From: Pseudogracilibacillus sp037072025
GTDB lineage: Bacteria > Bacillota > Bacilli > Bacillales > Amphibacillaceae
Assembly: GCF_037072025.1 (NCBI RefSeq)
Contig: NZ_JAXHDD010000009.1
Location: 45,868 to 109,867, forward strand
DNA length: 64,000 nucleotides
Direction: 5' to 3'
The position numbers and the translations under genes were made by a program. Below are positions 17,184 to 25,741 of the stretch, piece by piece. Each line of letters opens with the position of its first letter. Position 1 is the first letter of the stretch. The notes under the pieces are model-generated. The model was not told where the DNA came from. It ran no database searches and saw only the letters and a list, made by a program, of their open reading frames with translations.

Positions 17184-17529
17184 TAAACTGCGCAGTTAAA
17201 TACGCAGTTGATTTTCGCTCCGGGCAGTACGCGCATCCTTAGGGCACGGCGGTCTGCCACTGAAGCAGAAAACCACTGTTTCTGAGTTTCAGACACGTGC
17301 TTTTCCCTCAGGAGTCGACTGCCCTCCACTACAATCAACTAGATCGATGACAGAACATTTATCATCCACTGCACCGGCGGAGGAAATACATGGAAACTCC
17401 TGCGGAAGGAAAGGCCTAGGTGAGACAACAAAAGTCGCGCAGCAAGGAAGGCTCATCAGCCGCCTGCGGAAAGAGGAATGTATTTCTGTAGCGGTAGTAA
17501 ATTACGGTCCGAATTAACTGCACAGTTTT
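17184..17529. mobile_element. GC-rich composite MITE-like element
   Basis: Ends TAAACTGCGCAGTTAA (17184-17199) and TTAACTGCACAGTTTT (17514-17529) are inverted repeats (14 of 16 match). Inside are two further hairpin units. One spans 17206-17340 and starts and ends with inverted 23-mers (AGTTGATTTTCGCTCC and its partner). The second, 17378-17502, is bounded by GGAAATACAT and ATGTATTTCT and contains CTCCTGCGGAAGGAAAGGCC. The block is clearly more GC-rich than its surroundings and has no gene. It resembles intergenic repeats scattered in many Bacillaceae genomes. It fills the pyrG-fba gap. Confidence 0.65.
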
Positions 17530-17679
17530 CTGCAACAATGAAGATGATAAAACAACAAAACTTTCGAAAGTAGCTAATAAGTGTAAACTACAAGTTGCAC
17601 CTTGATAATGGACTTGGTATTCTTATGATATGCTTATAATTGAAATTGTCTAAAAACAAAATTAAAGGAGCTGTTCAAT

Positions 17680-18543
17680 ATGTCATTAGTTTCGATGAAG
17701 GAAATGCTTAATATCGCCAAAGAAAAACAGTATGCAGTAGGTCAATTTAATATTAATAACCTTGAATATACGCAAGGAATCCTTCAAGCTGCCGAGGAAG
17801 AAAAGTCACCTGTAATTCTTGGTGTATCTGAAGGTGCCGCAAGATATATGGGTGGATTTAAATTGGTAGTAGTAATGGTAAAAGCGTTAATGGAAGAATA
17901 TAAAACTACGGTTCCTGTAGCAATACATTTAGACCATGGTTCAAGCTTTGAAAAGTGTGCAAAAGCAATTCATGCTGGATTCACTTCAGTTATGATTGAC
18001 GGCTCTCATCTACCGCTAGAGGAAAATATTGCTTTAACTAAAAAAGTCGTTGAACTTGCCCATATCCATGGCGTTTCCGTTGAAGCAGAGCTAGGACGTA
18101 TTGGGGGACAAGAGGACGATCTAGTTGTTGATGATGCAGAAGCAATGTATGCAATTCCTTCCGAATGTGACCAACTAGTTAAAGAAACAAATGTAGATTG
18201 TTTCGCCCCAGCACTTGGTTCTGTTCACGGACCGTATAAAGGTGAGCCTAATTTAGGTTTTGATCGTATGGAAGAAGTAATGAAGTTAACGGGTGTTCCG
18301 CTCGTATTACACGGCGGTACTGGAATACCATTAAAAGATATCCAACGTGCTATTTCATTAGGTACTGCTAAAATTAATGTAAATACCGAGAATCAAATTA
18401 TGCAAACAAAGAAAATTCGTGAAGTATTAGCTGAAGATCCAGATGTTTACGATCCAAGAAAATATATGGGTCCAGGGCGTGAAGCAATAAAAGAAACAGT
18501 TATTGGTAAAATGCGTGAGTTCGGATCTACGGGGAAAGCATAA
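17680..18543 (+). CDS. fba: class II fructose-bisphosphate aldolase
   Basis: Zinc-dependent cleavage of fructose-1,6-bisphosphate in glycolysis and gluconeogenesis. Length 287 residues. Motifs are YAVGQFNINNLEY at the N-terminus, the zinc-ligand segment HLDHGSS, EAELGRIGGQEDD, HGPYKGEPNLGF and LVLHGGTGIP with the third metal histidine, then INVNTENQ. AAAGGAG lies 10 nt upstream. A TATAAT box at 17635-17640, just after the repeat element, probably belongs to its promoter. It is followed at 45 bp by fsa/tal. Confidence 0.97.
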   Translation: MSLVSMKEMLNIAKEKQYAVGQFNINNLEYTQGILQAAEEEKSPVILGVSEGAARYMGGFKLVVVMVKALMEEYKTTVPVAIHLDHGSSFEKCAKAIHAGFTSVMIDGSHLPLEENIALTKKVVELAHIHGVSVEAELGRIGGQEDDLVVDDAEAMYAIPSECDQLVKETNVDCFAPALGSVHGPYKGEPNLGFDRMEEVMKLTGVPLVLHGGTGIPLKDIQRAISLGTAKINVNTENQIMQTKKIREVLAEDPDVYDPRKYMGPGREAIKETVIGKMREFGSTGKA

Positions 18544-18588
18544 ACATTTGATAAATGATTTATCTCATTTGAAGGGAGTTGTTATATT

Positions 18589-19239
18589 ATGAAATTTTTT
18601 ATAGACACTGCAAACATTGACGAAATTCGTGCTGCACATGAATTAGGAGTTTTGGATGGAGTAACAACCAATCCTACTCTTGTTGCAAAAGAGGGTGTAT
18701 CGTTTCATGACCGTTTACGTGAGATCACTAACGTTGTAACGGATAAATCTGTAAGTGCTGAAGTGATTTCAGAAGATGCAGCAGGGATGATCAAAGAAGG
18801 AAAAGAACTTGCTGCTATTGCTCCAAATATTACGGTTAAAATTCCAATGACGTTAGAAGGATTAAAAGCGGTAAAAGCTTTAAGTGATCTAGAAATTGAA
18901 ACGAATGTGACGCTTATTTTTAATGCGAACCAAGCGCTACTTGCTGCGAGAGCAGGCGCCACGTATGTTTCTCCGTTTTTAGGACGATTAGATGATATAG
19001 GTCATAATGGAATGGAGTTAATTGCAACAATTTCAGAAATTTTTACGAACCATCAAATTAATTCAGAGATTATTGCAGCATCTATTAGACATCCTTTACA
19101 TGTTACAGAAGCGGCTTTAAACGGTGCACATATCGCCACAATTCCTTATAAAGTATTAGCACAATTAGTGAAACATCCGTTAACAGACAAAGGCATTGAA
19201 CAATTTTTAGCAGACTGGAATCAAGCAAAAGACCTTTAA
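18589..19239 (+). CDS. tal: transaldolase / fructose-6-phosphate aldolase family
   Basis: Short-form transaldolase (216 residues; B. subtilis YwjH/Tal is 212) of the pentose phosphate pathway. The start MKFFIDTANIDEI and DGVTTNPTLVAKEG are diagnostic. The Schiff-base lysine is Lys84 in ITVKIPM, and the phosphate-binding region is IIAASIRHP. The family includes both transaldolases and fructose-6-phosphate aldolases and sequence alone does not separate them firmly. Probably in an operon with fba. A hairpin repeat follows. Confidence 0.93.
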   Translation: MKFFIDTANIDEIRAAHELGVLDGVTTNPTLVAKEGVSFHDRLREITNVVTDKSVSAEVISEDAAGMIKEGKELAAIAPNITVKIPMTLEGLKAVKALSDLEIETNVTLIFNANQALLAARAGATYVSPFLGRLDDIGHNGMELIATISEIFTNHQINSEIIAASIRHPLHVTEAALNGAHIATIPYKVLAQLVKHPLTDKGIEQFLADWNQAKDL

Positions 19240-19339
19240 TGTTGTGTTAGAAACTTGGCAGATAAGAAACCAGCATGGCGGGCAGGGGCATGTCGCCACC
19301 ATCTATCATGAAAATGTTTTCATACAAAAGTATAAAACG

Positions 19340-19404
19340 TTCTTGACTCGCATAAGTGCAACTAAGGCTTTCGCCAAGACTTGGCGATAAGCCAAGTTTT
19401 CTAA
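19340..19404. repeat. 65-bp hairpin repeat upstream of murA2
   Basis: From TTCTTGACTCGCATAAGTGC to CCAAGTTTTCTAA, this matches 24566-24630 upstream of prfA in the same orientation. It folds into a long hairpin centred on TCGCCAAG-A-CTTGGCGA (19371-19387), extended by GGCTT/AAGCC. Confidence 0.8.
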
Positions 19405-19464
19405 CCTTTATTTTGTAATGAACATCAATCGTTTGGCTTTTTAGTGAAAAAGTGAGGGTTATAA

Positions 19465-20757
19465 ATGGAAAAAATAATCGTTGAAGGTGGCCGGGTTTTA
19501 CAAGGGACTGTTAGAGTTAATGGCGCTAAAAATAGTGCTGTAGCATTACTTCCTGCTTCTATATTAGCTGATTCAACAGTTACCATAGATGGGTTACCTA
19601 ATATTTCTGATGTAGAAACTCTTAATATGATTTTAGAGGATATTGGTGCGAAAATAACGAAGGATTCTAATCAAAAGTTACATATTGATCCGTCGGCTAT
19701 TGTTTCTATACCACTTCCGAATGGAAAAGTTAAAAAGCTACGTGCCTCTTATTACTTTATGGGAGCAATGTTAGGCAAATTTAAACGAGCAGCCATAGGA
19801 TTACCCGGCGGCTGTTATCTTGGCCCAAGGCCAATCGATCAGCACATTAAAGGATTTGAAGCTCTCGGTGCTAAAGTAAAAAATGAAAAAGGGGCTATTT
19901 ACTTACAAGCTGAAGAACTGACAGGAGCAAGAATTTATTTAGACGTTGTAAGTGTCGGGGCAACGATAAATATTATGCTGGCTGCAGTCCTAGCTAATGG
20001 GAAGACGACGATTGAAAATGCTGCAAAAGAACCTGAAATTATTGATGTGGCAACGTTACTTACGAATATGGGTGCTAAAATTAAAGGGGTCGGGACAGAT
20101 ATAATCCGAATTGAAGGTGTTGAAAAATTACACGGTTGTAATCATACAATAATTCCTGATCGTATCGAGGCTGGTACGTATACAATTTTGGCAGCTGCTC
20201 AAGGGAAAGAAGTAGTTATCGATAATGTCATTCCAGAACATTTAGAGTCTTTGCTTGCTAAGCTAAGAGAAATGGGTGTATCGATAGAGCAAAGTGATGA
20301 ACAATTATTGGTAACTACTAAACCATCCCTGGCTAGTGTAGATATTAAAACATTGGTTTATCCTGGTTTCCCTACAGATCTCCAGCAGCCATTCACCTCA
20401 CTTTTAACAAAAGCAGAAGGTACAAGTATTGTTACGGATACAATTTATTCAGCCAGGCTAAAACATATTGATGAGTTAAGACGTATGAATGCAAAAATTA
20501 AAGTAGAAGGCGGCTCAGCAATTATTACAGGTCCTTCTACATTGGAAGGCGCTCGAGTAAAAGTCTCTGACCTTAGAGCAGGAGCCGCACTAGTTATAGC
20601 AGGTTTAATGGCAAATGGAATTACAGAAATAACTGGTATTGAACATATTGAACGAGGGTACGAGAATATGATTGAAAAATTAGTAAATCTTGGTGCGTCT
20701 ATTCGTCGGGAACAAATGAGTGAAGCGGAACTAGAACAGTTAAAATCTATTAAATAA
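19465..20757 (+). CDS. murA2: UDP-N-acetylglucosamine 1-carboxyvinyltransferase 2
   Basis: First committed step of peptidoglycan synthesis: transfer of enolpyruvate from PEP to UDP-GlcNAc. Cys117 in LPGGCYLGPRPIDQH is the catalytic, fosfomycin-sensitive cysteine. Other landmarks are VNGAKNSAVALLPA, DRIEAGTYTILAAA, PGFPTDLQQPF and DLRAGAALVIAGLMA. Length 430 residues. Firmicutes carry two MurA paralogues; the one between tal and glpX/rho corresponds to B. subtilis murAB (MurZ), hence the call. The start is ATG after GTGAGGG. Confidence 0.95.
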   Translation: MEKIIVEGGRVLQGTVRVNGAKNSAVALLPASILADSTVTIDGLPNISDVETLNMILEDIGAKITKDSNQKLHIDPSAIVSIPLPNGKVKKLRASYYFMGAMLGKFKRAAIGLPGGCYLGPRPIDQHIKGFEALGAKVKNEKGAIYLQAEELTGARIYLDVVSVGATINIMLAAVLANGKTTIENAAKEPEIIDVATLLTNMGAKIKGVGTDIIRIEGVEKLHGCNHTIIPDRIEAGTYTILAAAQGKEVVIDNVIPEHLESLLAKLREMGVSIEQSDEQLLVTTKPSLASVDIKTLVYPGFPTDLQQPFTSLLTKAEGTSIVTDTIYSARLKHIDELRRMNAKIKVEGGSAIITGPSTLEGARVKVSDLRAGAALVIAGLMANGITEITGIEHIERGYENMIEKLVNLGASIRREQMSEAELEQLKSIK

Positions 20758-20791
20758 TTTAATTCGCTAAATTTATAAGGGAGTTGTAACG

Positions 20792-21757
20792 ATGGAAAGA
20801 AGTTTAACAATGGAATTGGTTCGTGTCACTGAAGCAGCAGCTTTATCTTCAGCTAGATGGATGGGAAGAGGGCAGGAGAATGAGGCAGACGATGCTGCAA
20901 CAAGTGCAATGCGTACAGTTTTTGACACAATTCCAATGCGTGGAACAGTTGTGATCGGTGAAGGAGAAATGGACGAAGCCCCAATGCTTTATATTGGAGA
21001 GAAATTGGGTACGGGTGAAGGGCCATTAGTCGATGTAGCAGTAGATCCTTTAGAAGGTACAAGTATTGTTGCTAGAGGATCATGGAACGCTCTGTCTGTT
21101 ATTGCAATTGCAGATGGTGGTAATTTACTACATGCACCTGACATGTACATGAAAAAAATAGCTGTTGGACCTGAATCTGTAGGGAAGATAGATATAAACG
21201 CACCGACAATTGATAATTTACGAGCTGTTGCAAAAGCAAAAAATAAAGATATTGAAGATGTTGTCGCAGTCGTTTTACATCGACCACGTCATGAAAAGTT
21301 AGTAGAAGAAATTCGAAAATCTGGTGCAAGAATTAAATTAATTCAAGATGGTGACGTTGCAGGAGCCATGAATACTGCATTTGATAAAACTGGTGTTGAT
21401 GTATTATTTGGAATCGGTGGTGCTCCAGAAGGTGTGCTTTCAGCAGTTGCTTTAAAATGTCTTGGTGGAGAAATCCAAGGGAGACTAATGCCATCAAACG
21501 ATCAGCAAATTGAAAGATGTAAAAAAATGGGCATACCTGATATCGATCGTGTTTATTATATGGATGATTTCTGTTCAGGAAATGACGCAATATTTGCAGC
21601 AACAGGTGTTACAGATGGTGAACTACTAAAAGGTGTGCAGTATAAGGGGCAAATAGCAACTACCGATACAGTTGTTATGAGAGCAAAAAGTGGTACAATC
21701 CGCTTTATATCCGGACAACATAGTTTAAAGAAGAAACCAAACCTAGTAATGGAATGA
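20792..21757 (+). CDS. glpX: class II fructose-1,6-bisphosphatase
   Basis: Gluconeogenic hydrolysis of fructose-1,6-bisphosphate. GlpX family, 321 residues, with the metal-binding segments GEGEMDEAPMLYIGE and VDVAVDPLEGTS and the later GIGGAPEGVLSA. It is 34 bp after murA2, in the conserved murA-glpX-rho order. AGGGAG lies 9 nt before the ATG. Confidence 0.95.
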   Translation: MERSLTMELVRVTEAAALSSARWMGRGQENEADDAATSAMRTVFDTIPMRGTVVIGEGEMDEAPMLYIGEKLGTGEGPLVDVAVDPLEGTSIVARGSWNALSVIAIADGGNLLHAPDMYMKKIAVGPESVGKIDINAPTIDNLRAVAKAKNKDIEDVVAVVLHRPRHEKLVEEIRKSGARIKLIQDGDVAGAMNTAFDKTGVDVLFGIGGAPEGVLSAVALKCLGGEIQGRLMPSNDQQIERCKKMGIPDIDRVYYMDDFCSGNDAIFAATGVTDGELLKGVQYKGQIATTDTVVMRAKSGTIRFISGQHSLKKKPNLVME

Positions 21758-22078
21758 TAACTTTTTTTGCGCCAGGATAAAGTAGAGTTGAATATAAGAT
21801 AAATAACATGTATGATATATCTACTAAATATTTTTGTGTAATCCGTTTTAAAATGAACGAACTTGCTCTGAATATATTAAAGGATGAACATGCACACATA
21901 AAATAATCTCCATTCGACTCCTCTTTTCTAAACGCATGTGCTGCGTTATTCTATTAAAAATTTCTATATCTCTCAAAGAATAAATAAAACTTTTCTAACG
22001 ATTTTATAATGATATAACTCGACTTCGTTCAAATAACAAAACGTACCTGAAAAAATTAAGAATAGGTGTGGTGATGAA
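21758..22078. other. glpX-rho intergenic region
   Basis: 321 bp of AT-rich DNA with no convincing gene or terminator. A TATAAT box at 22005-22010 may belong to the rho promoter. Nothing else is supportable. Confidence 0.4.
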
Positions 22079-23359
22079 GTGTCCGAAATAACAATTTCTC
22101 ACTTAGAAGACTTAACGCTAAAAGAATTATATACGTTAGCTCGACAATATAAAGTTTCATATTATGCAAAGTTAACAAAAAAGGAATTAATATTTGCTAT
22201 TTTAAAAGCCCAAGCTGAAAAAGATGGTTATTTGTTTATGGATGGAATATTAGAAGTCATTCCATCTGAAGGCTTTGGATTTTTACGTCCGATTAATTAC
22301 TCCCCGAGTGCGGAAGATATCTATATATCTGCCTCACAGATCCGCCGCTTTGATTTAAGAAACGGTGATAAAGTTTCTGGAAAGGTAAGACCTCCAAAAG
22401 AAAATGAGCGCTATTACGGCTTACTTCATGTAGACGCTGTAAATGATGATGACCCGGAGACTGCTAAAGAGCGAGTTCATTTTCCAGCACTGACTGCTTT
22501 ATATCCTGACAGATGTATGAAATTAGAAACAAAAGCCCATAATTTATCCACAAGATTAATGGATTTAATGACTCCGGTCGGCTTTGGACAACGTGGATTG
22601 ATTGTAGCGCCGCCAAAGGCTGGAAAAACAATGTTGTTAAAAGAAATTGCAAACAGTATTTCTACCAATCAACCAGAAGCAAAATTAATAATTTTACTTG
22701 TAGATGAACGACCGGAAGAAGTAACAGACATCGAACGGTTTGTACATCCAGATGTGGATGTAGTCAGTTCTACATTCGATGAAGTTCCAGAGAGCCATAT
22801 AAAAGTCTCCGAACTTGTGCTTGAAAGAGCGATGCGTCTAGTGGAACATAAAAGAGATGTTATAGTTCTTATGGATAGTATTACAAGGCTTGCCAGAGCA
22901 TATAACTTAGTTATCCCGCCAAGTGGAAGAACGTTGTCAGGTGGGATTGATCCAGCTGCCTTTCACCGTCCAAAAAGATTCTTTGGCGCAGCTAGAAATA
23001 TTGAAGAAGGTGGAAGCTTAACGATTTTGGCAACGGCTCTTATTGATACAGGTTCACGTATGGATGATGTAATTTACGAAGAGTTTAAAGGCACTGGAAA
23101 TATGGAACTGCATTTAGACCGCAGTTTAGCAGAAAGAAGAATATTTCCATCCATTGACATTTTACGTTCTGGTACGAGAAAAGAAGAGTTACTCGTTTCT
23201 AAGGATCATTTAGAAAAAATGTGGATGATTCGTAAAACGATGCAGGATTCTCATGACTTTACAGAACGCTTCTTAAGAAGATTAAAGAACACAAAAAATA
23301 ATGACGAATTCTTTCAAATGCTAGATGAAGAAATTAAAAATAAACGATCACAACGTTAA
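22079..23359 (+). CDS. rho: transcription termination factor Rho
   Basis: Hexameric RNA helicase that ends transcription. The order is: N-terminal helical domain, cold-shock RNA-binding domain with EGFGFLRP (64-71), Walker A APPKAGKTM (177-185), Walker B region DVIVLMDSITRLARAYN, Q/R-loop segments GRTLSGGIDPAAFHRPKRFFGAARN and the C-terminal ERRIFPSIDI. Length 426 is normal. The start is GTG at 22079 after GGTGGTGAT. The type B L31 gene follows as in related genomes. Confidence 0.97.
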   Translation: MSEITISHLEDLTLKELYTLARQYKVSYYAKLTKKELIFAILKAQAEKDGYLFMDGILEVIPSEGFGFLRPINYSPSAEDIYISASQIRRFDLRNGDKVSGKVRPPKENERYYGLLHVDAVNDDDPETAKERVHFPALTALYPDRCMKLETKAHNLSTRLMDLMTPVGFGQRGLIVAPPKAGKTMLLKEIANSISTNQPEAKLIILLVDERPEEVTDIERFVHPDVDVVSSTFDEVPESHIKVSELVLERAMRLVEHKRDVIVLMDSITRLARAYNLVIPPSGRTLSGGIDPAAFHRPKRFFGAARNIEEGGSLTILATALIDTGSRMDDVIYEEFKGTGNMELHLDRSLAERRIFPSIDILRSGTRKEELLVSKDHLEKMWMIRKTMQDSHDFTERFLRRLKNTKNNDEFFQMLDEEIKNKRSQR

Positions 23360-23495
23360 ATGAAATTCTTATTTTAGATTTTTCTCTTTCTTGCATTCAA
23401 CGTTTTATGCTGTTATAATAACAAGATGTGAGGTAAGATATCGTATATAATTTTATTGTTTTAGTAATACTTTCAATGTAAAAGAGGTGGAAGAC

Positions 23496-23741
23496 ATGAA
23501 AAAGGAAATTCATCCTAAATATCAAAAAGTTATTTTTCTTGATACGGGATCAAATTATAAATTTTTAAGTGGTTCAACAAGAACTTCGGATGAGAAAATG
23601 CAATGGGAAGATGGCAACGAATACCCAGTCATCCGTGTTGAAATCAGTTCAGATACACATCCTTTCTATACAGGTAAACAAAAAGCAGACAGAGTTGGTG
23701 GACGTGTAGACCGATTCAAGAGAAAATACAATATGAAGTAA
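23496..23741 (+). CDS. rpmE2: 50S ribosomal protein L31 type B
   Basis: Small ribosomal protein, 81 residues from the ATG at 23496 (AGAGGTGG 5 nt upstream; an in-frame GTG at 23487 overlaps the ribosome binding site). MKKEIHPKYQKVIF, VRVEISSDTHPFYTGKQK and RVDRFKRKY identify L31. It has no cysteines, so it is the zinc-independent type B form. B. subtilis carries the zinc-binding type A gene at this position after rho; its type B gene (ytiA) lies elsewhere and is induced by zinc starvation. Here the rho-linked copy is type B. Confidence 0.93.
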   Translation: MKKEIHPKYQKVIFLDTGSNYKFLSGSTRTSDEKMQWEDGNEYPVIRVEISSDTHPFYTGKQKADRVGGRVDRFKRKYNMK

Positions 23742-23753
23742 AAATGATAACAG

Positions 23754-23786
23754 AAAACAGGCAGGATTCTTGCCTGTTTTTTATTC
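23754..23786 (+). terminator. terminator after rpmE2
   Basis: AAAACAGGCA (23754-23763) pairs with TGCCTGTTTT (23771-23780), followed by TTATT. It ends the rho-rpmE2 unit. Confidence 0.88.
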
Positions 23787-23931
23787 GATAAAATTAGTTT
23801 CAGAGTAGCGAAGTAGTGTATACTATAGTAAACATAAATTTGTAATATATTTACTTAAGTATTGTCACTTTTAAATTATGTGGTTGATGAATATGTGCAG
23901 TAAATTCGTTTAGTAATTAACCTACCGCTAC

Positions 23932-24133
23932 GGAAATACACTACGCTTTCACCACAGGCATAAGAGCGACATCTGGGACTGCACAAGGTTTGTCCCATCA
24001 AATACACCTGTTCAAGTTGCGCTATCGCTGCTTTCGCAGTGTCTCCTTTACTGTTGGGCGGCTGCCTTAGCCCACTTGTGCTATGCGTCTTTAGCCGAGA
24101 CCTGCCTTCCCACAGGAGTCTCTGTGTATTTCC
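23932..24133. repeat. GC-rich hairpin-type repeat unit 1
   Basis: Bounded by GGAAATACAC (23932-23941) and GTGTATTTCC (24124-24133). It shares the CCGCTACGGAAATACA and CACAGGAGTCTCTGTGTATT style of the 17.4 kb unit. It has no gene and occupies the place where B. subtilis has tdk. Confidence 0.6.
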
Positions 24134-24196
24134 TTCGCTGGGATAGATTTGTTGGACAAAAGGAAATTCTTTAATTTGTGAATTCAAACTAGCGTA

Positions 24197-24402
24197 GGCA
24201 GAATACGAAGACTCCTACGGGAAGAGCAAACGGTTTTCGATGGGACGAACGATAGTGGCAGTCCCACGTGTCTGAAGACCCCGCAGCGCAGCGATAATTT
24301 AATGATGGCCGACTAAAAGTGTCCTTTGTGGACAACGTCGCATCCCCCTTGTCGGGGCAAGAAGGCTGTAAGCCGTGCCCGCGGAAAGCGTAGTATTCTG
24401 CC
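24197..24402. repeat. GC-rich hairpin-type repeat unit 2
   Basis: Bounded by GGCAGAATAC (24197-24206) and GTATTCTGCC (24393-24402). The interior has CTCCTACGGG and CCCGCGGAAAGCGTAG. Together with unit 1 it fills most of the 930-bp gap between rpmE2 and prfA; no tdk remnant could be read in either strand. Confidence 0.6.
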
Positions 24403-24565
24403 GAAGCGGTTTTCATTACAAATTTAGGTTAAAAGTGATCAAGCACTAAGTCTATATACCGTTTTCGATAAATTAATTTCAACTACTCAACAGTTTAAGG
24501 TTTTAGTGGCAAATTGAAGGATGGGCGATATGATCTTTTTTTAGCAGTAAGAATGTATAAATCCT

Positions 24566-24630
24566 TTCTTGACTCGCATAAGTGCAAGAGGCATTTGCGG
24601 TTAAGGCGTGGCGAATACCAAGTTTTCTAA
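24566..24630. repeat. 65-bp hairpin repeat upstream of prfA
   Basis: A diverged second copy of 19340-19404: TTCTTGACTCGCATAAGTGC at one end and CCAAGTTTTCTAA at the other are conserved, while the central hairpin is degraded. It ends 38 bp before the prfA start. Confidence 0.75.
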
Positions 24631-24668
24631 GAAAAAAGCTATATTTTATGATGAATGAGGTGATACTT

Positions 24669-25739
24669 GTGCTAGAGCGATTACAATCATTGGAAGACCG
24701 CTATAATAAATTAAATGAGCTTTTAAGTGATCCTGAAGTTATTAGTGATCCAAATAAATTACGAGAATATTCGAAGGAACAGTCTGATTTAGAAGAAGCA
24801 GTAGTTGCATTTCGAGAATATAAAAATACAGTAAGTGAATTAAAAGACGCAAAAGAAATGATGCAAGATGATCTTGATACCGATATGTTAGAAATGGTAA
24901 GAATGGAAATAGAAGCGTTAACTGAAAAAAATGAACAATTGGAAGAACAATTAAAAATTCTTTTATTGCCAAAAGATCCAAATGATGATAAAAACGTAAT
25001 CATGGAAATTAGAGCGGCAGCTGGTGGGGATGAGGCAGCATTATTTGCCGGGGATCTGTACCGGATGTATAGCCGTTATGCTGAAGCGAACGGTTGGAAA
25101 ACAGAAGTGATTGAAGCTCACACAACTGGTGTTGGTGGATTTAAAGAAATAATTTTTATGATTCATGGTAATGGTGCATTTTCTAAATTAAAGTTTGAAA
25201 ATGGAGCTCATCGCGTCCAGCGTGTTCCAGAGACAGAAGCAAGCGGTAGGGTTCATACGTCTACAGCAACTGTTGCTGTTTTGCCAGAGGCAGAAGATGT
25301 AGAAATCGAATTAAATGAAAGTGATATTCGGGTAGATCGATTTGCTTCGAGTGGTCCCGGTGGACAGAGTGTAAACACGACGATGTCTGCTGTAAGATTA
25401 ACACACCTCCCTACAGGAATCGTTGTTTCTTGTCAGGATGAAAAATCACAAATTAAAAATAAAGAAAAAGCGATGAAAGTACTTAGAGCTAGACTCTATG
25501 ATAAATATCAACAAGAAGCTCAAGCGGAATATGATGAATCAAGAAAATCTGCCGTTGGAACTGGCGATCGTTCTGAACGAATTAGAACATATAATTTTCC
25601 ACAAAATAGAGTAACGGATCACAGAATTGGTCTTACGATTCAAAAATTAGATCAAATTTTAGCTGGAAAATTAGACGAGTTTATAGAAGCTTTACTTTTA
25701 GATGACCAAACGAAAAAGCTGGAACATATAGGTGAATAA
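24669..25739 (+). CDS. prfA: peptide chain release factor 1
   Basis: Class I release factor reading UAA and UAG. The GGQ tripeptide (231-233) in SGPGGQSVNTT is the peptidyl-tRNA hydrolysis motif, preceded by the coiled-coil N-terminal domain and the conserved RAAAGGDEAALFAGDLYRMY. The start was set at GTG 24669 (MLERLQSLEDRYNKLNELLSD): GAGGTG lies 6 nt upstream and the result is 356 residues, the B. subtilis length. The frame runs upstream into the 65-bp repeat but that part is not coding. Next gene at 2 bp is the methyltransferase that modifies this GGQ. Confidence 0.97.
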   Translation: MLERLQSLEDRYNKLNELLSDPEVISDPNKLREYSKEQSDLEEAVVAFREYKNTVSELKDAKEMMQDDLDTDMLEMVRMEIEALTEKNEQLEEQLKILLLPKDPNDDKNVIMEIRAAAGGDEAALFAGDLYRMYSRYAEANGWKTEVIEAHTTGVGGFKEIIFMIHGNGAFSKLKFENGAHRVQRVPETEASGRVHTSTATVAVLPEAEDVEIELNESDIRVDRFASSGPGGQSVNTTMSAVRLTHLPTGIVVSCQDEKSQIKNKEKAMKVLRARLYDKYQQEAQAEYDESRKSAVGTGDRSERIRTYNFPQNRVTDHRIGLTIQKLDQILAGKLDEFIEALLLDDQTKKLEHIGE

Positions 25740-25741
25740 AA

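Noticed and set aside
17126..17338. 70-aa ORF in the pyrG-fba gap
   Set aside because: It runs through inverted-repeat DNA; no ribosome binding site and no family resemblance.
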